Shown here one piece after another: positions 1-9,714 of a stretch of DNA of 64,000 bases. The notes under the pieces were generated by a model. The model was given only the letters and a program-made list of their open reading frames with translations, did no database searches and was not told where the DNA came from. The DNA lies in the NCBI GenBank assembly GCA_963698435.1, contig CAVOQV010000020.1:62001-126000 (forward strand). The letters are read 5' to 3'. Origin of the DNA: Sva-07 sp963698435. Its GTDB lineage: Bacteria; Actinomycetota; Acidimicrobiia; Acidimicrobiales; Ilumatobacteraceae. Made by a program: the position numbers and the translations under genes. Numbering within the stretch: the first letter of the stretch is position 1; every line of letters starts with the position of its first letter.

Positions 1-349
1 GATGTCGATCGGACGATCGGGTGACCGACGGATCTACGAGACGACACGCCGCCGGTGGCCACGCTCTCCCACCGCCTCGACCCGGCTGATCATCGACGCG
101 GGCCCAGTGATCGAGCCCACGCCGCTCGACGACTTCCTCACCGCCCGCTGGGGCACCGTGGCCGTGTGGCGCGGACAGCTGCGCCATCACCCCGTCGACC
201 ATCCTGCGTGGACACTGCGGGCCGCCACGATGGTGGAACTCGACGACACGGCCATCACGGCTGCCGGACTGAGCGCGCCCTCGGGGGCCCCGATCATCCG
301 ACTCGCCGAGCCGCTCGACGCTCGTTTCGGCCGACCGGAGCGCGTCTGA
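1..349 (+). CDS. DUF2071 (YqjF-like) protein, C-terminal part
   Basis: This is the 3' end of a gene that begins before the window. The frame is open from the first bases, and the ATG at position 2 is probably internal. The visible residues include FLTARWGTVAVW and, about 20 residues later, HPAWTLRAATMVEL. This is the late-domain pattern I associate with DUF2071/YqjF proteins, where a floor strand is followed by an H-P-x-W-x-L-R segment and a short Gly/Leu tail. The function of the family is unknown. The stop lies 16 bp before the VOC gene, so the two may be co-transcribed. Assignment rests on motif memory only. Confidence 0.55.
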   Translation, partial: MSIGRSGDRRIYETTRRRWPRSPTASTRLIIDAGPVIEPTPLDDFLTARWGTVAVWRGQLRHHPVDHPAWTLRAATMVELDDTAITAAGLSAPSGAPIIRLAEPLDARFGRPERV

Positions 350-365
350 CAACTACGGTTCGGCG

Positions 366-779
366 ATGGCCATCGAACTGCGCAAGGACTCCATCGACCT
401 CGGCATCGTCATCGAGGATTCCGATCGATCACTCGTGTTCTATCGCGACGTGCTCGGCTTCGAACACGTGGCTGATTCGCCCATGCCGCCGCCGCTCAGC
501 GGAATCATGCACCGACTGATGTGCGGGACGACCATGGTCAAACTGGTCGCCCTCGATGACACGCCCGAGGAGCGGCCGGCGCCCGGTGGGCTGGCAGGCG
601 CGACCGGATACCGCTACTTCACGATGACGGTGTCGAACCTGGCCGAGATCACCCAGGCGTGCCGCGATGCCGGCGCAACGGTCATCATCGACAACGTCGA
701 ACTCCGGCCGGGGTTGATGGTGTCGATGGTCGAGGATCCCGACGGCAACTGGGTCGAGTTCATCGACCCCGGCGACTGA
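366..779 (+). CDS. VOC-family (glyoxalase/dioxygenase fold) protein
   Basis: The product is 137 residues, the usual size of a single-chain VOC protein built from two beta-alpha-beta-beta-beta modules. The first module carries the SLVFYRDVLGFE signature (residues about 21-32) and the second ends with EDPDGNWVEFIDP (about 122-134), where the Glu of WVEF is the usual metal-ligand position. Families with this fold include glyoxalases, extradiol dioxygenases, epimerases and resistance proteins; the substrate cannot be read from sequence. It lies 29 bp upstream of the helicase gene on the same strand. The ATG at 366 is chosen because it places the first beta strand at the normal distance. Confidence 0.85.
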   Translation: MAIELRKDSIDLGIVIEDSDRSLVFYRDVLGFEHVADSPMPPPLSGIMHRLMCGTTMVKLVALDDTPEERPAPGGLAGATGYRYFTMTVSNLAEITQACRDAGATVIIDNVELRPGLMVSMVEDPDGNWVEFIDPGD

Positions 780-808
780 GCCTCCCGTCGCCGTACCCTG
801 CCCATCAC

Positions 809-3475
809 ATGTCGTCGCCCGCGGAACCACCACTGATTCGTCACCTTCCGGGCCCAGGGGCGCGGCTGGCGGACGGCACGATCGATGGCGACGCAATCCT
901 CGGCGCGTTCACCGACTACGCCGACGAGCTGGGCCTGGAGCTGTACCCGGCTCAGGAGGAGGCGATCTTCGAGATCGTGCTCGGGAATCACGTGATCCTC
1001 AACACCCCGACGGGTTCGGGCAAGTCCCTGGTTGCTGCCGCGGCGCACTTCGCAGCGCTCGCAGAAGGAAAGCGAAGCGTCTACACCGCCCCGATCAAGG
1101 CGCTGGTCAGCGAGAAGTTCTTCGCGCTCTGCCGGGAGTTCGGGTCCGACCGGGTGGGGATGGTCACCGGCGATGCGGCCGTGAACCCGGAGGCACCGAT
1201 CATTTGCTGCACCCAGGAGATCCTCGCCAACTGGGCGCTGCGCGATGGACGTGACGCGCCCGTCGACGTGGCGATCGTCGACGAGTTCCACTACTACGGC
1301 GATCCGCAGCGCGGGTGGGCGTGGCAGGTGCCGCTCCTCGAGCTGCCCCACACGCAATTCCTGCTGATGTCGGCGACGCTCGGCAACGTCGAGTTCTTCC
1401 GGCGGGACCTGACCAAGCGGAGCGGGCGCGACACCACGGTCGTCAAGTCGGTGCAGCGGCCGGTGCCGCTCGACTTCGAGTACCGGACGAGCACCCTCCA
1501 CCACAGCGTCACGTCACTGCTCGAGTCCGGCCGGGCACCGATCTACCTCGTGCACTTCACCCAGAAGGACGCCACCGAGGCGGCACAGAACTACCTGGCG
1601 CTCGATCCGCTGACCAAGGACGAGAAGGCGAAGGTGAAGGAAGCCCTCGCCGGGTTCCGCTTCGACTCCCCGATCGGCAAGGACCTCAGACGGTTCATCA
1701 CCGCCGGCGTCGGCGTCCACCACGCCGGGCTCCTGCCCAAGTACCGGCTGCTGGTGGAGAAGCTCGCCCAGGACGGACTGTTGAAGATCATCTGTGGCAC
1801 CGACACCCTCGGCGTGGGAGTCAACGTGCCGATCCGCTCGGTGCTGTTCACTCAGCTCTGCAAGTACGACGGCTCCGGCGTGCGGATCCTGTCCAACCGC
1901 GAGTTCGCCCAGATCGGTGGGCGGGCCGGTCGCAAGGGGTTCGACGATCGCGGTGACGTGTGGGTGCAGGCACCCGAGCACGTCGTCGAGAATCAGCGGC
2001 TCGGGGAGAAGGCCGCCGCCAGCGGAAAGAAGAAGGTGGTCAAGAAGAAGCAGCCCGAGCGCGGGTATGCCCACTGGACCCAGGAGACGTTCGACAAGTT
2101 GGTCGCCGGCGAGCCCGAGGAGCTGAAGTCGCACTTCCAGGTGAGTCACCAGATGGTGATGAACCTCCTCGACCGTCCGGTCGTCCGCGAGGCGGACGGC
2201 AGGGAGGTCGACGGGTGCCGCGCCGTGCGAACGCTCTTGACCGACAACCACGAACCGCGGCGCCGTCAGCGGGCGCACATCCGACGGACGATCTCGATCT
2301 ACCGGTCGCTGGTCGATGCCGAGATGCTGGAGTTCCCGGACGAACCCGACGAATTCGGGCGCCGGGTTCGTGTCAACTTCGACCTCCAGGACCAGTTCGC
2401 GCTGCATCAGCCGCTCTCACTGTGGGCGGTGGAAGCGCTCCATGCTCTGCCGGCCGCCGAAGCCGAAGCGGCCGCCGAAGCCGCTGCCGGAGCCGACCCC
2501 GAATCGGGTCGGGCGCCGGACTCGGGAGGTGCGATCGACCACGCGCTCAACATGTTGACGATCATCGAGTCGGTGCAGGAGAACCCCGGCGTGATCCTCG
2601 CCGCCCAGGTCAAGCGGGCCAAGGACGAGCTGATGGCCGAGATGAAGTCGTCCGGCGTCGAGTACGAGGAGCGCATGGAGCGCCTCTCCCAGGTGGAGTA
2701 CCCGAAGCCGAACGCAGCGTGGATCTACGGGAACTTCAACGAGTTCCGGACCCGCCATCCGTGGGTGGGTGGCGACACGGTGGCGCCCAAGGCGATCGTG
2801 CGCGAGATGTACGAGCGGGCGATGACGTTCGGCGAGTACGTGAACGACTACGGCCTCAAGCGGTCCGAGGGTGTCGTGCTGCGGTACCTGTCCGACGTCT
2901 ACAAGGGTCTCGTTCAGAACGTGCCCGATGAGCTGGCAACCACCGAACTCGGCGACATCGTCGCATGGCTCGGCGCGGTGGTGCGCCAGGTCGACTCGAG
3001 CCTGATCGACGAATGGGAGCGGCTGCTGCATCCGGAAGAGCTGCTCGCCGAGGGGGCATCGATCGACGCTCTCCGACCGACACTGCCGACCGGCGAGCGC
3101 ACGATCGTCGACGACCATCGGGCGTTCCGGGTGATGGTGCGCAACCGGGCGTTCGACTGGGTGCAGAAGCTGGCTCGCCGTCGCGGCTACGACCAGATCG
3201 TCGCCGACGCCGACCGGCAGCGGTGGCCGTCAGGCGAGACACTGATCGAGGCGATGCAGCCGTACTGGGCCGAGCACGACGAGATCCTCACCGATCCGGG
3301 GGCGCGTTCCGGCGAGCTGTTCCGCTACGACCGCTCGACGGGCCGCGTCACCCAGATCCTGCGCGATCCCGACGACACCAACGAGTGGCGCTTCGAAGCG
3401 ACCGTCGACCAGACGGCCAGCGCCGACGAGTCCCGTGTCGTCCTGCGCCTGGCCCGTGTGTCATCCCGGGTCTGA
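809..3475 (+). CDS. Ski2-like DEAD/DEAH-box RNA helicase with DUF3516 C-terminus
   Basis: An 888-residue superfamily 2 helicase, predicted to unwind RNA with ATP. Motifs run in order: Walker A TPTGSGKS (residues 66-73), a DEFH form of motif II (158-161), the SAT motif III (188-190) and motif VI QIGGRAGRKG (368-377). The C-terminal 450 residues match, from memory, the DUF3516 extension of actinobacterial helicases related to Ski2/HelY. An Ala/Glu-rich stretch around residues 550-570 is a likely flexible linker. The frame is open upstream of 809, but upstream residues are Arg-rich read-through of the VOC gene, so I take ATG 809. A Nudix gene follows 6 bp after the stop, which may hint at a shared RNA-decay role. 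Confidence 0.88.
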   Translation: MSSPAEPPLIRHLPGPGARLADGTIDGDAILGAFTDYADELGLELYPAQEEAIFEIVLGNHVILNTPTGSGKSLVAAAAHFAALAEGKRSVYTAPIKALVSEKFFALCREFGSDRVGMVTGDAAVNPEAPIICCTQEILANWALRDGRDAPVDVAIVDEFHYYGDPQRGWAWQVPLLELPHTQFLLMSATLGNVEFFRRDLTKRSGRDTTVVKSVQRPVPLDFEYRTSTLHHSVTSLLESGRAPIYLVHFTQKDATEAAQNYLALDPLTKDEKAKVKEALAGFRFDSPIGKDLRRFITAGVGVHHAGLLPKYRLLVEKLAQDGLLKIICGTDTLGVGVNVPIRSVLFTQLCKYDGSGVRILSNREFAQIGGRAGRKGFDDRGDVWVQAPEHVVENQRLGEKAAASGKKKVVKKKQPERGYAHWTQETFDKLVAGEPEELKSHFQVSHQMVMNLLDRPVVREADGREVDGCRAVRTLLTDNHEPRRRQRAHIRRTISIYRSLVDAEMLEFPDEPDEFGRRVRVNFDLQDQFALHQPLSLWAVEALHALPAAEAEAAAEAAAGADPESGRAPDSGGAIDHALNMLTIIESVQENPGVILAAQVKRAKDELMAEMKSSGVEYEERMERLSQVEYPKPNAAWIYGNFNEFRTRHPWVGGDTVAPKAIVREMYERAMTFGEYVNDYGLKRSEGVVLRYLSDVYKGLVQNVPDELATTELGDIVAWLGAVVRQVDSSLIDEWERLLHPEELLAEGASIDALRPTLPTGERTIVDDHRAFRVMVRNRAFDWVQKLARRRGYDQIVADADRQRWPSGETLIEAMQPYWAEHDEILTDPGARSGELFRYDRSTGRVTQILRDPDDTNEWRFEATVDQTASADESRVVLRLARVSSRV

Positions 3476-3481
3476 CGTCGG

Positions 3482-3985
3482 ATGTCGCACTCGGGTAGGC
3501 GACGGAGCGCCGGGATCCTGCTGTTCCGGTTGGTCGACGGTCGGGTCGAGGTGACGCTCGGCCACATGGGCGGCCCGTTCTGGGCCCGCAGGGATGCGGG
3601 CGCATGGACGATCCCGAAGGGCGAGCACGAGCCAGGCGAAGACCCGTTCGAGGCGGCATGTCGTGAGTTCGCGGAGGAGATCGGCATGCCGGTGCCGGCG
3701 TCGGAGTACGTCGCCCTCGGCGAGGTGCGTCAGTCGGGTGGCAAGACCGTGCGGGCGTGGGCGGCACGGCTGGATGACCAGGTCGACTTCGATCCGTCCA
3801 GGGCGGTGAGCAACACGTTCGAGATCGAGTGGCCACCGAAGTCCGGTCGGTTGCAGGAGTACCCCGAACTCGACCGCGTCGAGTGGTTCGATCTCGAAAC
3901 AGCCCGCTCGAAGATCATCGCCGCGCAACGAGAGCTCCTCGATCGGCTGTTGCTGCAACTCCGCGAATCTCCCATGTCACCGTGA
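3482..3985 (+). CDS. Nudix hydrolase
   Basis: The product is 167 residues with a complete Nudix box from G47 to M69: Gly, five residues, E53, seven residues, then R61-E62-F63-A64-E65-E66-I67-G68. The N-terminus (SAGILLFR) and the SGGKTVRAW strand resemble the actinobacterial group of Nudix proteins that follow an AGAW.IPKGE pattern. The reaction is hydrolysis of a nucleoside-diphosphate-X bond with Mg2+; the substrate is unknown. It starts 6 bp after the helicase stop and is probably in its operon. The 144 bp between this stop and the opposing carboxylase operon show no clear hairpin terminator. Confidence 0.9.
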   Translation: MSHSGRRRSAGILLFRLVDGRVEVTLGHMGGPFWARRDAGAWTIPKGEHEPGEDPFEAACREFAEEIGMPVPASEYVALGEVRQSGGKTVRAWAARLDDQVDFDPSRAVSNTFEIEWPPKSGRLQEYPELDRVEWFDLETARSKIIAAQRELLDRLLLQLRESPMSP

Positions 3986-4129
3986 TCGCTGCGGTGGCCC
4001 CTCGTGCCGGCATGTTCGACGCGACGGTCCTGTGGGAGAACCCTGGCTGAGCGGGCGGACCCGATGCTCGTACCCTCGCCGCAACATGAGGCGTGAACCA
4101 CGGCTGCCTTCGACTTGCCGTCGGATTCG

Positions 4130-5935
4130 TCAGCCCAGCACCGACTCGGGCACCGACACCACCCGGGCGCGTAGCCACTCACCCAACGCCTTGGCTTGCG
4201 CGTCCTGTCGGGTCGAGGCGGCAACGCCCTCCTGGAGGAGCCCGCGGACCACGAAGTTCAGCGCGCGCAGGTTCGGGAACCGATATCGATCGACGGTGAG
4301 CGGTGCGGTCTCGGGGAGCAACTCCTGGAGCCGTTCGACGGTCAGCTCGGCGTCGAGCCACGCCCAGCCGGCGTCGGTACGCGCGTAGACGCCAAGATTC
4401 GCGTCCCCACCCTTGTCGCCCGAGCGAGTACCGACGAACACCCCCAACGGAACCTCCACCGTTGCTCCCCCTTCGGTCCGGGCGGGGACGGGGCCGGGGA
4501 GGACCGTCACGGTCCGGGCGGCGACGGGGCCGGGGAGGACCGAGGGAAGCTGGGTGGTGGTGCCGTTCACGTGGACGTACTGCGGGACGAGGTCGGCGGG
4601 GACGGTGGCGGGGCGGTAGACACCGAACGGGGACGCAGCGCTGGGGCCGCCGCCGAGGCCGTACATCCCGGGGATGCCTGCGAGCACCGTGTGCACCATC
4701 GCGTCGTTGAAGGCACGGCCGACCTTGCGTTCGTCGGGATCCTTCACCGTGACCCGCCATACGGCCGTCGCCTCCTCCTGCGTGGCGGGATCGGGCTTCT
4801 CGGTGTGCACCACCTTGTTCTCGATGAACGCGAAGTCGTCGGGGCCGTACGGGCACGCGTCCCAGAACGCCGCTTCGGCGAACGCCGCCTTCTCGTCGAT
4901 GTCGAGCCCGGTCAGCGCGACGGTGAACGAGTTGCGATAGCCGCCGAGTTCGTTCATCGCGACCTTCAGCGTCGACGGCGGGGCCTCGCCACGGGTGCCG
5001 GACACCCGCACGCGATCGCGTTCGACCTGCTCGACCTGGATCGTGTCGAAGCGCGCCGTCACGTCGGGACCGAGATACTCGGGTCCGCCGATCTCGTACA
5101 GCAACTGGGACGTCACGGTCTCGACGTTGACGACACCACCGGTTCCGTCGTGCTTGCCGATGACGCATGAGCCGTCGGCTGCCACCTCGGCCCACGGGAA
5201 CCCGAACCGCGCGCCGCCGCCTCCCGCGCCCTTCGCCTCGTTACGACCTTCGATCTCGTGGAAGAACGAATAGTTGCCACCGGTGGCCTGGGCGCTGCAC
5301 TCGATGATGTGCCCGGCGACCACTGCACCCGCGAGCTGGTCGAGGTCGTCGCGTTGCCAGCCATGGTGCCACGCCGCCGGCCCGCACGTGACCGCCGCGT
5401 CGGTGACACGCCCCGTGATCACGATGTCGGCGCCTTTCGCGAGCGCATCGACGATCCCGAAGCACCCGAGGTAGGCGTTCGCGGTGAGGAACCGGGTCGG
5501 GTCGCCGAGGCTCGTCGCCGATCCGAACGGAGCGAGCGCACCGGATTCGGCGAGCTCGCCGATGCGCGGCATCAGGTCGTCGCCGTCGATGTAGGCGATC
5601 GTCGGCGACAATCCCAAGCGGTCTGCGACCTCCTGCACCGCGTCGGCGCAGCCGTCGGGGTCGAGCCCACCGGCGTTGGATACCACCTTGATGCCCCGGT
5701 CGAGGCACGCGCCCATCACCTGCTCCATCTGGCTCACGAACGTCCGGGCGAACCCACCTTTGGCTCGTTTGGCTCGGATGCGGCTGAGGATCAGCATCGT
5801 GAGCTCGGCGAGCCAGTCACCGGTGAGCACGTCGATCGGCCCACCTTCGACCATTTCGAGGGCACCGCTCGGCCGGTCGCCGAAGAAACCGGAGCAGTTG
5901 GCGATGCGGATCGGTGCGCCAGCTTTCGCGGTCAT
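4130..5935 (-). CDS. AtuA-family protein (acyclic terpene utilisation AtuA/DUF1446)
   Basis: The product is 601 residues. The first 450 or so match the DUF1446/AtuA fold, with IRIANCSGFFGDRPSG near the N-terminus and SNAGGLDPDGCA around residue 88. The last 110 residues form the small AtuA C-terminal domain, beginning with VPLGVFVGTRSGDKGGD. Between them sits a Pro/Ala linker containing a 12-residue tandem duplication. Its ATG overlaps the stop of the biotin carboxylase by 4 bp (ATGA), so it is coupled to it. AtuA is required for citronellol/geraniol breakdown in Pseudomonas but its reaction is not settled. Homologues sit beside acyl-CoA carboxylases in many actinobacteria, so a terpene substrate here is only one option. 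Confidence 0.85.
   Translation of the reverse strand: MTAKAGAPIRIANCSGFFGDRPSGALEMVEGGPIDVLTGDWLAELTMLILSRIRAKRAKGGFARTFVSQMEQVMGACLDRGIKVVSNAGGLDPDGCADAVQEVADRLGLSPTIAYIDGDDLMPRIGELAESGALAPFGSATSLGDPTRFLTANAYLGCFGIVDALAKGADIVITGRVTDAAVTCGPAAWHHGWQRDDLDQLAGAVVAGHIIECSAQATGGNYSFFHEIEGRNEAKGAGGGGARFGFPWAEVAADGSCVIGKHDGTGGVVNVETVTSQLLYEIGGPEYLGPDVTARFDTIQVEQVERDRVRVSGTRGEAPPSTLKVAMNELGGYRNSFTVALTGLDIDEKAAFAEAAFWDACPYGPDDFAFIENKVVHTEKPDPATQEEATAVWRVTVKDPDERKVGRAFNDAMVHTVLAGIPGMYGLGGGPSAASPFGVYRPATVPADLVPQYVHVNGTTTQLPSVLPGPVAARTVTVLPGPVPARTEGGATVEVPLGVFVGTRSGDKGGDANLGVYARTDAGWAWLDAELTVERLQELLPETAPLTVDRYRFPNLRALNFVVRGLLQEGVAASTRQDAQAKALGEWLRARVVSVPESVLG
4475..4546. repeat. 36-bp in-frame tandem duplication in the AtuA linker
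   Basis: Two copies of a 36-bp unit beginning GGTCCGGGCGG abut at 4475-4510 and 4511-4546 with only a few differences. On the coding strand they encode two copies of a 12-residue VLPGPVxARTxx segment in the linker between the main AtuA domain and its C-terminal domain. A 36-bp unit preserves frame, so this is a tolerated linker expansion. Confidence 0.75.
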
Positions 5936-8022
5936 GAGGCATCTCCATGGTCGAGCGCGACCAGGAGGTCGCCCTGGTCGACCCGGTCGCCGACGGCAAA
6001 GCGCACCTCGCTGACCGTGGCGTCACCGGCGGCGAGGATCTTGTGCTCCATCTTCATCGCCTCGACGACCATCAGGACCTGTCCGTCGGTCACCACCTCG
6101 CCCGCGGTGACATGGACGGCGATCACCGTGCCCGGCAGTGGGCAGACCGGGCCGCCGCCTTCGGCCTGAGCGTCGTGGAGAGCGAACCGGGGCGCCCGAG
6201 TGAGCGTGAGCGCCCCGGCGGCGCTGCGTGTGTGAACCGTCACGGCACCGACGCCGTCGTCGTCGAGGCCGAGCGTTTGGTGGACGATCTCGGTGGACAC
6301 GGCACTGCGCCGGCCGTCGATCTCGATCGCGACCCCGTCGGCACGGCGTTCGAGCAGGCGCACGTGGCGCTCGATCCGGTCGTCGGGCGACAGGGCGCCG
6401 TCGTCGTCGGGCTCGGGCCACGGTCCGAGCCACACCGATGCCGTCCATCGAGTCGAGCCGTCGCCGAGGCGCTCGGGACGCATCACGTACTCGACGTGGA
6501 GGTGCTCGCCGGTGGGCTCCAGCCACACCTGACGCTGGCCCTGCGTGCGCAGGTTGCGCCAGCCCGACGGAGCGAACGGCGTTGCTCGGTCGGCGGCGCG
6601 CCGCTCGGCCTCGAGCGCCCACACCGCGCCGAGCAGCAGCGCCACCCGGTCGTCGCCCGCAGGACCGACCGGGCTGAGCGCGTCGGGGTGTTCATCGAGA
6701 TAGGCGGTGGGCGTGTCGGCGGCGAGGTAGTCGGCCTCGCCGAGGATCGCCACCAGCGAATCGACGTTCGTGCGGATGCCGGTGATCTGCGAGGCGCGCA
6801 GGGCCCGGGCGAGCTTGCGCGCCGCCTCGACACGGCTCGGAGCATGGGCGATGACCTTCGCGACGAGCGAGTCGTAGTCGGAGGAGATCTCGGCGCCGTC
6901 GCGCACGCCGGTGTCCACGCGCACACCGTGGGGCTCCGCGCCTCCGATGACGAAGCGCCCGATCCGTCCGGTCGACGGCATCCAGCCCGCTGCCGGGTCC
7001 TCGGCGACGACCCGCACCTCGATCGCGTGCCCGGTGATCGTCACGTCGTCCTGGCCGATCGGCAGCGCCTCACCAGCGGCGACGCGCAGCTGCAGCTCGA
7101 CGAGGTCGAGCCCGGTCACGGCCTCGGTCACGGGATGCTCCACCTGGAGTCGGGTGTTGACCTCGAGGAACGTGATCGTCGACGCGCCGTCAGTGTCGGT
7201 GCCGACCATGAACTCGACGGTGCCGGCGCCCTCGTAGCCGACGTGACGGGCGAGCGCCACCGCGCCGTCACACAACGCGCCGCGCACGTCGTCGGTGATC
7301 CCGGCCGATGGCGACTCCTCGACGATCTTCTGGTTGCGGCGCTGGATCGAGCACTCGCGCTCACCGAGGTGGATGACATTGCCGTACCGGTCGCCGAAGA
7401 TCTGCACCTCGACGTGGCGCCCACGCTCGAGGAACGGCTCGATGAACACGGCGCCGTCACCGAACGCCGCCGACGCCTCGCGCGAGGCTGCGGCGACCGC
7501 GTCGTCGAGTTCGTCGGCGGTGCGCACGACGCGCATGCCGCGCCCGCCACCACCGGCAGCCGCTTTCACGAGCGCCGGGTAGCTCACCTCGTCCTCGATG
7601 CGACCGTCGACGACCTCGATCATCGACGTCGTCGGCACGCCGGCTTCGAGCGCCGCCCGCTTCGCCGCGATCTTGTCACCCAGCAGCGTCACCTGCTGGG
7701 GCGTCGGCCCGACCCAGAACAGCCCAGCATCGATCACCGACTGCGCGAATGCGGCGTTCTCGGCCAGGAACCCGTACCCGGGATGGATCGCGTCAGCTCC
7801 CGTCGCGAGTGCCGCCGCAATGATCGCGTCGCCCCGCAGATACGACTCAGCCGGCGTGGACCCTCCGAGTGCGATCGCGACGTCGACCGAGTCGACGTGC
7901 AACGCGTTGGCGTCGGGTTCGGAGTAGACCCCGACGGTCGACAGGCCGAGACGGTGCGCGGTTCGCGCGATGCGCACGGCGATCTCGCCGCGGTTGGCGA
8001 TCAACAGGCGGTCGATCTTCAT
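5932..8022 (-). CDS. Acyl-CoA carboxylase alpha subunit (biotin carboxylase + biotin carrier)
   Basis: A 696-residue alpha subunit of the propionyl/methylcrotonyl/geranyl-CoA carboxylase type. It carboxylates its own biotin with ATP and bicarbonate. The N-terminus reads KIDRLLIANRGEIAVRI, the ATP-grasp glycine loop AAAGGGGRGMRVV follows, and the C-terminal carrier domain has EAMKMEH with biotinyl Lys at about 657. The start is the ATG at 8022, which shares one base with the upstream stop (TGATG). The open frame further upstream is only antisense or overlapping read-through. Biotin carboxylase, BT-like middle region and BCCP are on one chain, the normal form for this family. Substrate is set by the partner beta subunit. 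Confidence 0.92.
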   Translation of the reverse strand: MKIDRLLIANRGEIAVRIARTAHRLGLSTVGVYSEPDANALHVDSVDVAIALGGSTPAESYLRGDAIIAAALATGADAIHPGYGFLAENAAFAQSVIDAGLFWVGPTPQQVTLLGDKIAAKRAALEAGVPTTSMIEVVDGRIEDEVSYPALVKAAAGGGGRGMRVVRTADELDDAVAAASREASAAFGDGAVFIEPFLERGRHVEVQIFGDRYGNVIHLGERECSIQRRNQKIVEESPSAGITDDVRGALCDGAVALARHVGYEGAGTVEFMVGTDTDGASTITFLEVNTRLQVEHPVTEAVTGLDLVELQLRVAAGEALPIGQDDVTITGHAIEVRVVAEDPAAGWMPSTGRIGRFVIGGAEPHGVRVDTGVRDGAEISSDYDSLVAKVIAHAPSRVEAARKLARALRASQITGIRTNVDSLVAILGEADYLAADTPTAYLDEHPDALSPVGPAGDDRVALLLGAVWALEAERRAADRATPFAPSGWRNLRTQGQRQVWLEPTGEHLHVEYVMRPERLGDGSTRWTASVWLGPWPEPDDDGALSPDDRIERHVRLLERRADGVAIEIDGRRSAVSTEIVHQTLGLDDDGVGAVTVHTRSAAGALTLTRAPRFALHDAQAEGGGPVCPLPGTVIAVHVTAGEVVTDGQVLMVVEAMKMEHKILAAGDATVSEVRFAVGDRVDQGDLLVALDHGDAS

Positions 8023-9626
8023 CAGTGCCTCCACACGCCGTACTCGGTCGCACCCTTGACCACGTTGCTGTGCACCGCCGACAACGCCATGCCCATCACC
8101 GTGCGGCTGTCGGCCGGGTGGATGATGCCGTCGTCCCACAGTCGCCCCGTCGAGTAGAGCGCTGTCGACTCGTGCTCGATCTGGGCCTCGAGACCGGCGG
8201 TCTGGGCGGCGAGGGCTTCCTCGTCGACCTCCATACCGCGTCCGGCGGCGGCGTTGCGGGCCACGATCTCCATCACGCCCGCGAGCTGCTTGGGGCCCAT
8301 CACCGCAACGCGGTGGTTCGGCCACGAGAAGATGAAGCGGGGGTTGTAGGCCTTGCCGGCCATGCCGTAGTTGCCCGCGCCGTAGCTGGCGCCGACCATC
8401 AGGTTGAAATGCGGCACCGTCGAGTTCGACACGGCGTTGATCAGCTTCGCTCCGTTGCGGATGATGCCGCCCTGCTCGGCCTTGGAGCCGACCATGAAGC
8501 CGGTGATGTTGTGCAGGAACGCGAGCGGGATGTCCCGCTTGTTGCACAGCTGGATGAACTGGGCGCCCTTCGAGGCCTCCTCGGAGAAGAGGATCCCGTT
8601 GTTGCCGAGGATGCCGACCGGGAAGCCGTGGATCGATCCCCACCCGCACACGAGCTTGTCGCCGTAGAGCGGCTTGAACTCCTCGAACCGGCTGCCGTCG
8701 AGCAGGCGGGCGAGCACCTCGCGGATGTCGAACGGGATGCGAACATCGGCCGAGGCGCACCCGAGCAGCTCGGCGGGGTCGTAGAGCGGTGGATCGTCGG
8801 GTTCCGTCGCCCCCGGACCGAGTTTGTTCCAGCGCAGGTGGCGGACGATGCCTCGCGTGATGCGGATCGCGTCGAGTTCGTCGACAGCGAGGTAGTCGGA
8901 GAGCCCACTCGTACGCGAATGCATCTCCGCTCCGCCGAGCGTCTCTTCGTCGACGATCTCGTCGATCGCCATCTTCACCAGCGGGGGCCCGCCGAGGTAC
9001 GCAGTACCGCGTTCCTTGACGAACACGGTGTAGTCGCTCATCCCCGGCGTGTAGGCGCCACCGGCCGTGTTCGGCCCGAACGCCATCGTGATCGACGGGA
9101 TCCCCATCTTCGAGAGCTGCGTGAGGTCCTTGAAGCTCGCCCCACCCTGGATGAACAGATCGGCCTGGCGTGGAAGATCTGCGCCAGCGGACTCGTTGAG
9201 CACGATCACCGGAAGCCGATTCTCGCGGGCGATCTCGTGGAACCGCGACCCCTTCTTCCAGGTGGTCGGATTGCCGGAGCCGCCGCGGTAGGTCATGTCC
9301 GAGCCGCTGATCGCGCACTCGACGCCCTCGACGATTCCGATTCCGGTGCAGCTCCCGACACCGACAGGATCCTGGGTACCCCACCCGGCGAGCGGGCTCA
9401 GTTCGAGAAACGGCGTGTCGGGATCGACGAGAGCCTCGATGCGTTCGCGCACGAGCATCTTGCCCCGGCGGCGGTGGCGGTCGACGTAGCGCTGTCCGCC
9501 GATCGTCGGCACGCTCGCCAGTTCCGCGGCGACGCCGTCCCACAGCTGCTGCATCGCCGTGAGATTCTCCTGGTACTCGGCCGATCTCGTGTCGAGCCGA
9601 CTGCGGATCACGGTGCCGATGGTCAC
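8022..9626 (-). CDS. Acyl-CoA carboxylase beta subunit (carboxyltransferase)
   Basis: A 534-residue carboxyltransferase with two crotonase-type halves. It moves the carboxyl group from biotin to an acyl-CoA. The N-half contains GGAYTPGMSDYT and the C-half GASYGAGNYGMAGKAY, both oxyanion-hole glycine regions of the MCC-beta/GCC-beta group. Length matches MccB/AtuC proteins. It is the first gene of a leftward operon with the alpha subunit and AtuA protein, joined by TGATG and ATGA overlaps. That order suggests a methylcrotonyl- or geranyl-CoA carboxylase for leucine or acyclic isoprenoid catabolism. Start is GTG at 9626, and the divergent 88-bp gap to the next gene should hold its promoter. Confidence 0.9.
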   Translation of the reverse strand: MTIGTVIRSRLDTRSAEYQENLTAMQQLWDGVAAELASVPTIGGQRYVDRHRRRGKMLVRERIEALVDPDTPFLELSPLAGWGTQDPVGVGSCTGIGIVEGVECAISGSDMTYRGGSGNPTTWKKGSRFHEIARENRLPVIVLNESAGADLPRQADLFIQGGASFKDLTQLSKMGIPSITMAFGPNTAGGAYTPGMSDYTVFVKERGTAYLGGPPLVKMAIDEIVDEETLGGAEMHSRTSGLSDYLAVDELDAIRITRGIVRHLRWNKLGPGATEPDDPPLYDPAELLGCASADVRIPFDIREVLARLLDGSRFEEFKPLYGDKLVCGWGSIHGFPVGILGNNGILFSEEASKGAQFIQLCNKRDIPLAFLHNITGFMVGSKAEQGGIIRNGAKLINAVSNSTVPHFNLMVGASYGAGNYGMAGKAYNPRFIFSWPNHRVAVMGPKQLAGVMEIVARNAAAGRGMEVDEEALAAQTAGLEAQIEHESTALYSTGRLWDDGIIHPADSRTVMGMALSAVHSNVVKGATEYGVWRH

Positions 9627-9714
9627 GAACGTTCACCGTAGTGGAGCGACCTCGACCGGCCCCGAAGCGCAGTCCGAGACGAGGCCGGGCCGGCCCATCG
9701 GGTACACCTGGGCC

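Noticed and set aside
3986..4129. Convergent gap checked for tRNA, small RNA or terminator
   Set aside because: No cloverleaf, hairpin with T-run or open frame with a ribosome-binding site is visible.
5947..8157. Long plus-strand frame (736 residues) opposite the biotin carboxylase
   Set aside because: It is the antisense of a clear biotin carboxylase with all family motifs; composition is Asp/Arg/Val-rich with no recognisable domain.
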